The notes under the pieces were generated by a model. The model had not been told where the DNA came from and did not search any database. It saw only the letters and a program-made list of their open reading frames with translations. This document shows, one piece after another, positions 35,528-44,801 of a stretch of 64,000 bases of DNA (the stretch's first letter is position 1; the number at the start of each line of letters is the position of its first letter). Origin of the DNA: Hydractinia symbiolongicarpus (Eukaryota; Cnidaria; Hydrozoa; Anthoathecata; Hydractiniidae); assembly GCF_029227915.1 (NCBI RefSeq), contig NC_079881.1, forward strand, positions 8,432,001 through 8,496,000, read 5' to 3'. A program made the position numbers and the translations under genes.

Positions 35528-36135
35528 ATGGAAGCCTATCTACAAAGGAATCAATTTACAATCAACTACAATATCCGCGTACCTGTGCTACATTGCTGTA
35601 TAAAGGCAAGATCGGTGACTGGTTATTGCCCAACCTGCCTGGACAATTTTAAATATCGGGGGTATACTACGAAGGATTTGAATACCCCACAGATAAAGAT
35701 CTTTTACACAGGGTAGCGTCAGGCGAAAAAGCATGGGGTACATTTGCAAGAAGCGAGATCGATGATGATCTCGAGGATGATATTGAACGTCTGGAGCTTT
35801 ATATCGTTGCGGCTAAAGAGAACAACTATAGGGCACTCTGCTACCAGGTCATCAAGGATAAGGATTTGAAGCTATCGGATTTGGCTGATATCGAAACAAT
35901 AGGCGATATACTCAACTTTGCTATACCAGATAGACGTCTAGTCGATATTGATTTGGAGAATGAGCCTAATGTCATCAAAGGCATCGTCTATGGATACCCG
36001 TTCTACACCCAGCATCCTTTGGACTATGTAAGGAATCCGAATGAAGATGATGACGAGGATGAAACAGATCTGGGTGACCTAGGGGAACTCGCGAAAGCAT
36101 TTTACCATTCTTTGATAACATCTGGAGGTACCTGA
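35528..36135 (+). pseudogene. Cys-containing acidic protein of the element, one frameshift
   Basis: ATG 35528 begins a frame with a Cys pair cluster (LHCCIKARS, GYCPTCLDNFKYRG), stopping at TAG 35714-35716. Another frame, open from before 35700, continues with RVASGEKAWGTFARSEID, acidic helices (LADIETIGDILNFAIPD) and a poly-acidic tail, ending at TGA 36133-36135. One indel near 35660 separates them, so the original protein was about 200 aa. CPTCLDN echoes the CxxCLDK of the two zinc-finger genes. Function unknown. The gene converges on the integrase. Confidence 0.5.
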
Positions 36136-37067
36136 ACATCCTCTGGTACCTGCATGAGTTTCTCTGAAACAAAGCTCCTTTCAGGGCCATCCTTTAAGTA
36201 GTATAAAACACGACTACCTGCTACAATACAATCTAACCTGTAAGCTCCAAAAGGTGTCAGTTGCGCGTCTCTTCGAGTCACCGTGCTCCTCTCCGGGTTG
36301 TAGCAGATACAAGTACAGCCCATCCTCAGGTAGGGGTCTCTCCTCAGGATATTGCTGACTTTTTGCAAGCGGGACATAATCAAGCTTGATCGCTTTGTTA
36401 GGTTTCATCTCAATCATGGCAGTCTTGCTATTGTTGAGGCTTTTGACGATGGTATACAAGTGCTTGACGCAGGTGCTACTAGTCTCGCCAGAGACTAGCT
36501 CTTGTGCATCCTGAGGCTTGAATAGCCTTTTTACGAGTACTTTATTGTAAGACTCTACAAAGGCTGTAAACGTATGATATAAACATATTTGGTGGTGGCC
36601 CGTTTAATCTCAACCCCCTTGCCTTTTAGCAGTTTCGTTACATCTGATTTGAACTCACTACCGTTATCGCACTGAAAAATCTTGGGGTATTGTAAAGGTC
36701 CTGCCTTGTATATATCTTGGATCATATCTGCGATCTCGCTAGCTTCTTAGTGCGCAGGGGTCTGGTTACCTTGTACTTTGAAGCCACGTCAATACTTGCC
36801 AGGATGTATTTGTATGTGTTTCATATAGCTTATCATGGGGCATGTACAACAGGTCGAATTGATGCATCTCATTGGGTGTTGTAACGGTAAAATGTGGATA
36901 ATCAATCTTTTTAGGCCCGTTGATGTGTCATAGCCACAGGAGTTGCCTACTCAGCCAATGAGTTACTAGATTTTTGGAGAAACCGCTCTCCTTCGCGAGT
37001 AATTTAATAGCCTTGCGCCCGGTCCACAGATGTTTCGGGGTATAGTAGATATTGCCCAGCCCCCTCA
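36102..37067 (-). pseudogene. Polinton-type DDE (rve) integrase, several frameshifts
   Basis: Read on the minus strand from ATG 37065-37067 to the stop at 36102-36104, about 320 codons. It has an N-terminal helix-turn-helix-like segment (KAIKLLAKESGFSKN), then the catalytic triad of retroviral-type integrases: D in ILASIDVASKYK (about 36790), D in CDNGSEFKSD (about 36660) and E in AFVESYN (about 36555). A basic C-terminal region follows. Small indels near 36825, 36748 and 36400 break the frame. The enzyme would insert the element into host DNA. Convergent with the gene at 35528-36135; a weak inverted repeat AGGTACC/GGTACCT lies at the junction. Confidence 0.8.
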
Positions 37068-37180
37068 TCTGTAACAATATGTGATGCTTTTGACATGTCT
37101 TTATTTTACATGGTAAAAACCTTCTTCCAAATATTTATATGCAATGAACACTAGTAGGGATAAGGAGCCAAGGACAAACG

Positions 37181-37522
37181 TTAACTCACCATTTTACACA
37201 CCCTCCAAAGAGCAACAGGCTCCTTGGAGGGTGTGTAAAAATCTTTCAATTGAGGATCCTTCTTGTTCGAAGCGATATAGTATTGGTACATATTATCGTC
37301 CAATTCTCTCAGACTTTTACCAGCCTTTAGTTGCAGTTCCCGTTGTTTGTTAAACCAGTCCAATTTAGCTTGCCTGTCTCTCACACACTGTGCCTGGGCT
37401 GCCTGTAGTTGTTCCATCGCTTGTTCGTGCCTTTTCCTCTCAGCCTCGCCGTGCCCTGCAACTTTACTGAATAGAAAATTTGTCCCACTGAACGCCTGCA
37501 ACAATAACAGCTATTATCGCCA
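37181..37522 (-). pseudogene. Coiled-coil protein with N-terminal hydrophobic segment, frameshifted near start
   Basis: ATG 37520-37522 (minus) opens MAIIAVIVAG, a short hydrophobic stretch. An adjacent frame then encodes about 100 aa rich in Glu, Gln, Arg and Lys (GEAERKRHEQAMEQLQ, AQCVRDRQAKLDWFNKQREL), predicted as a long coiled coil, ending at 37181. The last codons run through the large hairpin at 37192-37240. A minor virion or membrane-associated protein is possible; no family recognised. Confidence 0.45.
37192..37240. terminator. Long hairpin at the 3' end of a minus-strand gene
   Basis: Perfect 17-bp arms (TTTTACACACCCTCCAA and TTGGAGGGTGTGTAAAA); after one mismatch GAGC/GCTC adds 4 bp around a 5-nt loop (AACAG). 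It overlaps the last codons and stop of the coiled-coil gene on -. Confidence 0.7.
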
Positions 37523-37568
37523 TCTTTATTTCAGTACTCAACGTTATAAAATCTACCATCCAAGATGT

Positions 37569-38799
37569 TTAATTGAGCGTCTTGAAGCAAGTACACGTAG
37601 CATCTAAAATCCCCAGTTCCATCACCCTTTTTGTCATATGCAACGTGATGCCATAACTAGGGCGTTGCAGGGGCCTTCCACTACCATGCAGGGTATCATC
37701 GGGGGAAGTTTGAAAATCGATAAACAGCGCGCATCGTTCGTGGAAGAATTGCCCAATCGTGACATTGCTGTCGTGGGCACCGAAAATGTTGACTATCTGT
37801 TCCAAATGATCTTTAGGGAGCATGGCATGACTATACAGGTCATTAGGCTCCCCCTCAACGGTGACGCTAATCCTGTCGATCTTGAGATTATAGAACACCT
37901 CGTTCATAGGGCTTCACTTTTCCGGGGTCTATAAAGAGTAGCAAGACACCTTTGAGACTTTTTGCGGGGGTGTTGATTTGGAGGTTGTATGAGATACCTG
38001 CTTTTTTCATGGTGAATACCTTGCTCCTTAGTATTCTCTCGTAGGGCAAAGCGAGTCTTGAATACCTTGACATCATGGCACTCGCGAGGCCTTCATGGCT
38101 GATCTTGTCAAACTCCACCTTGATATTCGTGATCTTATACGCGGCGTCAGCCGCCTTCGCTGCCGTAGACCCTGATGCTGCCGTACCTGCATCTTTGATG
38201 ACATCGCCGTATGGTGCGAAATGCAGGAGGAAGTGCAATCTGTCATGGAATCCTGCTGGATAGAAGGGTACGTCCCTCGTCAGTTTAAACATCCTCCCCA
38301 AGGATATACAGAAGGTGTTACTATACGCTGCAGCAATAGCCTTCTCTTCATCCGTCCCAACGTGATCCCTAGCTTTGACCTGCAGGACCCTGATGGTCCC
38401 ATCATTGTGGTTGTGCCGTCTAATATGAGGTTGTTGTCCCTATCAAATTTCGGCAGCCACAAGTCCCTGTACACTGCCAGGGTGTTATAATCAGATATAT
38501 TTTGTACCTCTTCACCGTCCAACGTAATACGCAGGTCCTTAACTAGGCTTTTCCCATATTAGACACGATCGTACGCTTTGTATTGGTCCCCGTCAACGTT
38601 AGATCAAATAGAAGCTTGAGGCTGCCCGGAAAGATGACATCATTCTGGGGCATATTTAGGATATCCACATAGAGGTCTTCACTCTGGTTGATGGTTGAGG
38701 GTAAATGGCTGTTCTGTACTCGTTGTTATCGTCCTTTGATACCGAAAAGCTGTTTTGTTTCCGCATAGAGGTCTAGAGCCGTTCCAAATACGTTACTCA
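37569..38799 (-). pseudogene. Probable major capsid protein (Polinton-type), frameshifted
   Basis: Minus-strand gene from ATG 38797-38799 (MSNVFGTALDLY) to the stop at 37569, in at least four open segments: 38522-38280, 38301-37888, 37907-37569 and an N-terminal piece. Visible blocks are LDGEEVQNISDYNTL, DVPFYPAGFHDRL, FAPYGDVIKDAG, RYSRLALPYERI and IDFQTSPDDTLHGSGR. I associate this block order with capsid-like proteins of hydrozoan Polinton-like elements. The original length was about 410 aa and the strand-rich pattern suits a double jelly roll, but this was not modelled. Position between integrase and a divergent gene, with its own TATA-like box, agrees with a late structural gene. Confidence 0.55.
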
Positions 38800-38822
38800 T
38801 GTTTATTATATAAGGGGGAAAT
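38800..38822 (-). promoter_or_regulatory. TATA-like box upstream of the capsid gene
   Basis: On the minus strand CCCCCTTATATAATAAAC directly precedes the ATG at 38799. The TATATAA starts about 13 nt before the start codon, so the leader would be very short. It lies in the divergent gap with the + gene at 38839. Confidence 0.4.
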
Positions 38823-38838
38823 CTTTAAGTAAACGCCA

Positions 38839-40078
38839 ACTAATCCAGTATTTGATCACGATCTTCCGGATGAGGGCGGGAGGGATAATAGACCCAATAC
38901 CCAAAAACTTCCATCAACGCCAAAACTTCCGACAACGCCGGGGCTTTCAACAGAACAACAGGGTGTCCCGGGGTCCGGCTTTTCAGAGCAGAGGCAACAA
39001 CTATTAAAATCAAAGGTTGACGACCTTTACGAACGTCTTAGTCGGAATCCGAGGCTGGGGAAGCCTATTGCTATACCTTACGACGAGTTTAGGGTGGAAT
39101 GGAAACGTCTTTTTTTCAACGATATAGACCTTACGGCATTACTTATAAAGGAAAAAGGTGGGCTGCGGGCTGCCAGGGAGATGATTAAGAGATTGAGGGC
39201 CGATCTCGTGCGAGCCCTGGGTTTTCCTGACTATGTTACTACACCCAAAAGGGGTGAAGCGGCGGCCCCGGCACTTGGGCAAAAGGTTGATGATATTTTG
39301 GATGATGATATCATTTCGATGGAATCGACAGAGGAATTTGTAGATGCCCCGGAGAGCCTTATCCAAGAAACTTCATTTGCTGGTACCGATGAAGTTCTCA
39401 CCGAACGTGAAATAAGAGGGTTTAACCAAGCAGCACAGACTATAAGGGGTAACTTGAAAGATTTGAAAAGCAAGACCTATACAATAGCGAGATCGACAGG
39501 GCGGAGAACGAGGTGAAAAACTCCAGAAGCAGAAGGCCAGGGTAGACGAAGGACAGAGGGCTAATCTTGAGAGAGAAATAGCAGATCTTGAGGAAAAAAT
39601 TGAAAAATGGAATGATTTAAAAGAGGCTGCGCAGTATGCCCATAGCTTACTTTCCTCCCAGATTTACAGCCAGTTGAAGGTTATTAAGGAAACGTTAATG
39701 AAAAGTGCCGGAGATGACACGTCTTTGCTGGAGAAGCTAAAGATCTTTTTCAAAGAGCAAGGTATAACCATAGTGAGTATAGTCTCTGCTATTGGTCTAC
39801 TGATAAGCACCATCGTACTTGCAGCTACGGGAGGAGGTGCCACAGGAGGTGCCGCAGAAGGTGCTACAGGGAAGGGGTTTGTAGAGAAACAGCTTGAAAG
39901 GCTCAGAAAGTTCCTGAAATACCTGTCAGGTAAAGCAGGTGCTGCATTACCTGGGATTACGGGTACCATAGTCTCGTTTTTCTTGAGGGTAGCGGCAACC
40001 GTTGTTGAATGTGCAGCCAAGCATATGGCCATCGCTACTGCCGTTGAATTTGTCGTGGTTTACTATGGAAAGGTCTAA
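38839..40078 (+). pseudogene. Coiled-coil protein with C-terminal membrane segments, frameshifted
   Basis: The frame opens without ATG (first in-frame stop upstream near 38832). A Pro/Thr-rich repeat start (QKLPSTPKLPTTPGLS) leads into helical sequence (DDLYERLSRNPRLGKPI) up to TGA 39514-39516. A second frame then gives a Glu/Lys-rich coiled coil and from 39674 a C-terminal part with hydrophobic segments (ITIVSIVSAIGLLISTIVLA), Gly/Ala-rich GGGATGGAAEGATGKG and a second apolar region, ending at TAA 40076-40078. Likely a minor virion or membrane-active structural protein; family not recognised. Its stop is 7 nt from the stop of the convergent gene. Confidence 0.5.
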
Positions 40079-40084
40079 TATGAA

Positions 40085-40988
40085 CTATTTTTTAAGCCAG
40101 ATATAGGCAATGATGAGCCCTACACCTGTCGTGATCAATGCGGCCTTGGTATCCTCATGTTGGTTTTGTGGGGGTTGTTCAGGTATAGTGGGTGGTATGG
40201 TATGTTTTGATGGCGGTATAGCCTGCATAGTATGATCTGGAGGTGGTTTAGCCTGTATAGGAGGTGGTTTGATAGTATGCTTAGGAGGTGATTTGATGTC
40301 ATGCTTGTGTGCTTTGATAGTATGCCTTGGAGGTGGCTTGATAGCTGCCACATGTCTGATAATATGCTTTGGAGGTGGTTTGATAGCCCTCTCTGTATGA
40401 ATAAGCTTGTTATTCAAATCAACCTGGACCCCCACATTTACATTGGCAGGTTCTATGAGGATGTTGTTGCTATACCCTACAATTTTGCCTATGCGCAGGT
40501 TCATGTTGGAAGGCAGCATATACACGCTTGGCATGACGGCAAAGTTTACCGGAGTTCGGGCATATTGCAACACTTTTTGGAATTCTGTAATGTTATGGCC
40601 TACATTCTCCTAGCGTTGTACCATGGCCTCAAATTTTTGCAGTAGGATTTGCCTTGCTGTGTAGTTGTCAGCACCGGAGCCGATTAGAGATGCCTTTGAA
40701 CCCGCCTGTGACCCCAATAACAAGACTACGTAAACCCTGATACTCTCACTCAGCTTAGTCAGACCCTCTGACGTTAGACCTTGACTTGTTGGAATTATAA
40801 ACTTTTCCCAGTCGCGTCAACCTGTGGCCACTATCTCCCGTTTGTCAACGACAACATGACAGCCTTGAACTTGTACAAGGCATTAGCATCTGCACCGTAT
40901 TCTCTACATACCTGTGCATATCCTGATGTAGAGTAAGGTTTTTTGTGCTGGGAGAACCGATCGTCATACGGGATGGGGACCTTCATTC
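40085..40988 (-). pseudogene. Pro/Lys/His repeat protein with C-terminal membrane anchor, N-terminal half broken
   Basis: ATG 40986-40988 (minus) starts MKVPIPYDDRFSQHKKPY, but frames shift between 40850 and 40575. From 40573 an intact 162-aa frame runs to the stop at 40085. It has a globular part (VYMLPSNMNLRIGKIVGYS), then about seven degenerate repeats of AIKPPPKHTI type (variants SPPKHTIKPPP, AKPPPDHTM) and a C-terminal apolar helix (AALITTGVGLIIAYIWLKK). The architecture suggests a stalk-like surface protein held by its C-terminal anchor; this is inference. The repeats still keep reading frame and motif. Confidence 0.5.
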
Positions 40989-41335
40989 TTGCCAATATAC
41001 GACACATGTGGTAATAGACGTGAAACTTGAAGATCGGGTTGACAAGGGGTACCGAACCCGTCAGATGCTTAGCAGTATATGTTCATCCTTTTCTTTTAAC
41101 AAAAAAAAGATGAAACAATTTGGTTGACAAGGGTAAAGAAGAGGAAAGAAATGACGTTTTTTAAAAACTTTAGTCTGTGCTACCTTATAAGCCTTAATTT
41201 TACACATTTTATAGGTCTACAGGGATCATAAAATATATGTTACTTTTAATCCTCACTTAATAGCCATTCTTGTTTGAAGTCCTTGTACCGGCATTCCATA
41301 ATATGTACCTGAAGATAGTGGTTTTTGCCTTGCAT

Positions 41336-41833
41336 TTACACCGATAAAATATCCAGAATGGCATTGCCTTGGCAGGGTTCATCGCAGGGTACCGGCATAC
41401 CGTGGAATTTGGTTGTGATCGTATCCTTGTAGTATTTGAGTTTAGCGTTCACATAACGGTCCTTTTTCACAGGCTCTGTCGTCAATTGCTCAGAAATCAA
41501 CTCCTCAATTTTGGACCAGATTTGACGATAGTTAGCAACCCAATCAAGGTACTCTTCAAAATCAAAACTCATTACCGGTACTGTATTTGCGTTGTACCGG
41601 GTCACTCCATGCGGGGACCAGATTTTAGGTGTTTTTACCCTCAGGGCTACCACAAGGTCCCGTGTATGGTACCCTACTATGTACCGATTATCCTTGCCTC
41701 CGTTAGCAGGAATGGGATCTGATACCGTCAGGTAGTCCACGTTGATATCATTGATGTCTGTAAAGGTAGCAGCAAATGAGTAGAATAATTTAGGGTTGAC
41801 AATCTCATTCTCAAATCGTAGCATCTTCTTCAT
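41336..41833 (-). CDS. 165-aa element protein of unknown function, intact ORF
   Basis: Minus-strand frame with ATG 41831-41833 and no break to the stop at 41336. It begins MKKMLRFENEIVNPKLFYSF. Mixed alpha/beta-looking sequence with many aromatic residues, no signal or membrane segment. The start codon overlaps the stop of the upstream small gene as ATGA, so the two were probably expressed together. It is the longest undamaged gene of the element. No family recognised. Confidence 0.5.
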   Translation of the reverse strand: MKKMLRFENEIVNPKLFYSFAATFTDINDINVDYLTVSDPIPANGGKDNRYIVGYHTRDLVVALRVKTPKIWSPHGVTRYNANTVPVMSFDFEEYLDWVANYRQIWSKIEELISEQLTTEPVKKDRYVNAKLKYYKDTITTKFHGMPVPCDEPCQGNAILDILSV

Positions 41834-42015
41834 TGTATTTCGAACGACTTCAGAGAATTACATGTCATCGTACATACACAACCACTCCCATTATACGTGA
41901 TATATTCATGGTAGCAGTACCAACACAACATTTTACCACTTACCACAAACCTCCGACCACAGGTACAATTATCATACTCGTCAAGTACCCCTTCACAGTC
42001 GTTACAGTGCTCCAT
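41830..42015 (-). CDS. 61-aa Cys-rich zinc-ribbon-like protein, intact
   Basis: ATG 42013-42015 (minus). MEHCNDCEGVLDEYDNCTCG has CxxC and CxC pairs, followed by CWYCYHEYI and CVCTMTC, enough for two zinc sites. Small zinc ribbons of this type occur in viral transcription or late factors. Its TGA overlaps the ATG of the 41833 gene. Confidence 0.5.
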   Translation of the reverse strand: MEHCNDCEGVLDEYDNCTCGRRFVVSGKMLCWYCYHEYITYNGSGCVCTMTCNSLKSFEIQ

Positions 42016-42029
42016 TGTACGTTATGATT

Positions 42030-42243
42030 CTAAGGCGTTAAGGCGGTCCTATAGGTCTTGAATCCTTTGTAGCGCCTTCCTTTGTAGCGCCTTTTCAATA
42101 GCCACAGCGATATTTCATACGCGCTATCATACAACTTTCGCTCCTCCACGTAAGCCAGGCAGCACGCATTACTACAACAGTAGCCCTCGTACACGTACTC
42201 ACCACTATATTTCAGAGTGGGTATATTCCTCTCATAAATAAAC
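42030..42243 (-). pseudogene. Cys-containing small protein cut by the LINE insertion
   Basis: The minus-strand frame ending at 42030 encodes YERNIPTLKYSGEYVYEGY, CCSNACCLAYVEE and a Lys/Arg-rich end with an internal repeat (RRYKG twice). The first codons of the open frame (42244-42284) are antisense to LINE coding sequence, so the true N-terminus has been lost. The CxNxC pattern resembles FCS-like zinc sites. Confidence 0.4.
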
Positions 42244-44640
42244 CAACCCGGGTAACTAAACAAAACGCTACAGTAATTGATCACATCATAACAAATTCAT
42301 TTTGCGACAAAGAACTATATTCGGGTATTATCAAAACAGATATCTCTGATCATTTTCCCATCTTTATCACGTCCAATACAAACTTTGATAAACAGTCAAA
42401 CCATGTAAAAAAAAAAAAACGCGACAAATGAAGGAAAATACAATAACATTATTTAAGTATTTATTAGCTAAGGTAAAATGGGACGACGTGGTAAAAGGGA
42501 AGGATGCAAATGACGCATATGATAGCTTTCTGAAAATTTTTTTGAAAAGTTATGATGCGGCATTTCCAGAAGAAATTAAGTTTATTAAGACAAAAACATT
42601 CTTAAATCCCTGGATGACTAGGGGCCTCAAAAAATCTTCCCAAAGAAAACAAAAACTATATAAAAAGTATTTAAAAATAAAGCCTACAAGAATGAAACAC
42701 TGTATAAAAATTATAAAAACCTTTTTGAATTAATAAAAAAGCGTGCTCTTTTTACTTCAATGAACAAATTAATAAATACAAACATAATGCAAGAAAAACA
42801 TGGAATTATCATCAAGGAAGTGATTGGTAAAATAAAAATTAGAAGTAATAATTTTCCTTCAAAACTTGTAAACGACGAAAATGAAATTGAAGAACCATCT
42901 TTGATAGCTGAAGAATTTAACAATTTTTTCACTAAAGTGGGGCCTACCTTGGCGTTGAAAATAGGTCACAGTGCAAAATCCTTTAGATCGTATTTGTCAT
43001 ATCATGATAATGAAATAGAGAAAAAAGAGTTAACTGAGGAGGAACTAGAAGCAGCATTTCATTCTTTGTAAATCAACAAAAGTCCAGGCTTTGATCAAAT
43101 CAGCAGCAATGTCTTAAAGAACTGTTTCAATGAACTAAAATCTCCACTACTGCATATATTTAATTCATCTCTAATTACAGGCATTGTTCCTAAAAAGTTA
43201 AAATTAGCTAGAGTTGCCCCAGTAAGCAGGAGATGTTTATAAAGTATCTAACTACAGACCAATTTCAATACTCCCCTGTTCCTCAAAGATTTTAGAGTGA
43301 ATCATGTACAACAGAGTTTATTATTCAACTGATCACGCAATCATTCAGTTGAGTCAAGAGATATTTCAAGCCTTTGATGAGAATAAATTTACAATTGGGG
43401 TCTTTATTGATCTCAGTAAGGCATTCGATACAGTCAACCATGAGATTCTATTAGAAAAACTAAAATATTATGGCATAAGAAATACATATCTCGCATGGTT
43501 CAAGAACTACCTCTTCGAAAGAAAACAATATATTTCTTATGACGAAGAAAATACTAACTACAGGATTATAACAAGGGTCAATTTTAGGACCGCTGTTGTT
43601 TCTTATTTATATCAATGATATATTTAGAGCATCTAGTGTCTTAAATTCAATTTTATTTGCTGATGATACAAATTTATTCTTTACTCATAAAGATATAAAC
43701 GTACTTTTTGAAACTACTAACATAGAATTGACTAAATTGGCTGATTGGTTTAAAGCGAATAATTAGTTATTGATCATGTAAACATAAGAAGAGAATATTC
43801 AATTTCAATGAAATTTCTTGGAGTTCTCCTGGACGAAAATTTAACTTGGAGAGAACATATTAAATTAGTGGAAAACAAAGTTTCCAAAGGCTTAGGAATC
43901 TTATATAAAGCCAGTTTCGCTTTGAATAAGAACTGCTTAAGAAGCATATATTTTTCCTTTATACACTGCTATTCAAACTATGCAAACATTGCATGGGGTA
44001 GCACTAATATAACAAAAATAAAAAAACTGCACATTCAGCAAAAACATGCCAGTAGGATTATATTACGACAGAACAAATGTTCCCATTCTAGACCATTGCT
44101 AAAAGAACTGGGTATTCTTAATGTATGTCAGCTAAACATTTTCCAAGTCCTTATTTTCATGTATAAGATTAAAAATTTAATAGCACCAAATATATTCATT
44201 ACATTATTTAAGAAAGTTCAAAATAAATATCCAACTAGATTTTCAGGTAATAATTTCCTTCGGCCAAAAATCATATCTAATGTAACAAATTTTCATTATC
44301 AAACCGAGGTCCAAAACTCTGGAGCATGCTTCCAAACGATGAGATAAAAAGCATTCCATCTACAAAACCATTTAAAATTGCACTAAGAAATCATCTGTTA
44401 CGAAGTAATAACGAACAAGTCTTCTTCTGAAACAACACTACGTGTGATAATTAAAGGCTTTCTTTTATTTAACATAACATTTAATATTTTATTAAGTTTT
44501 TAATTATCAATTTTTATTTGACGCTCTTTTTAATGATGGCTATGTAAGGTGTGAGATGATAAGACTGCATAGTCTTCTACTTACTCCTGCCATTTTATTC
44601 TACGTACGTGATGGGGCACCTGACTTTATCGCATAGTTCT
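42240..44640 (+). mobile_element. CR1/L2-like LINE, 5'-truncated and decayed, inserted in the element
   Basis: Starts inside the endonuclease C-terminus (PTRVTKQNATVIDHIITN, then ISDHFPIF) and continues with RT blocks in several frames: NKSPGFDQI, FIDLSKAFDTVNHEILLEKL, the FADDT active site, MKFLGVLLDENLTWREHI and a C-terminal domain to about 44347. Stops and frameshifts are many, for example at 42730 and 43070. The 3' end is not sharply defined (44450-44640). Confidence 0.85.
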
Positions 44641-44707
44641 ATAGAGCATCAGTAGCAGAGTACCATTTTATATAGATTCCAACAAGGTCCGAAGATTGCC
44701 AAGATTG

Positions 44708-44801
44708 ACTACGCATGCGTTGATTTTTGATGATTATTAGTAGGGAATTCCCCTTTTGCTGTGTGATATGCGCGTAGACTATTAGGGAATTGCGCCAGAA
44801 A
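44708..44801 (-). repeat. Right terminal inverted repeat of the element
   Basis: Starts ACTACGCATGCG and ends GGGAATTGCGCCAGAAA, the reverse complement of 30483-30583. It lies beyond the LINE, showing that the LINE sits inside the element. Confidence 0.85.

Larger units (their letters stand above)
30483..44801. mobile_element. Degenerate Polinton/Maverick-like (adintovirus-like) DNA element with TIRs
   Basis: About 14.3 kb lies between matching inverted termini and carries a DDE (rve-type) integrase, a GPTLCGKT P-loop ATPase remnant, a probable double-jelly-roll capsid gene, MSV199/Bro-like genes and several small Cys-rich genes. This combination, with single-exon, closely spaced and sometimes overlapping genes on both strands, is typical of Polinton-like elements of animals. 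GC content is clearly higher than in the flanks. Nearly every larger gene has frameshifts, and polymerase and ATPase cores are lost, so it is an inactive endogenous copy. I see no adenain-type protease. A LINE is inserted at about 42240-44640. Target-site duplications could not be identified. Confidence 0.85.

Noticed and set aside
36470-36500. 8-bp inverted repeat CTAGTCTC/GAGACTAG as another gene-end hairpin
   Set aside because: It lies inside integrase coding sequence and is short enough to be chance.
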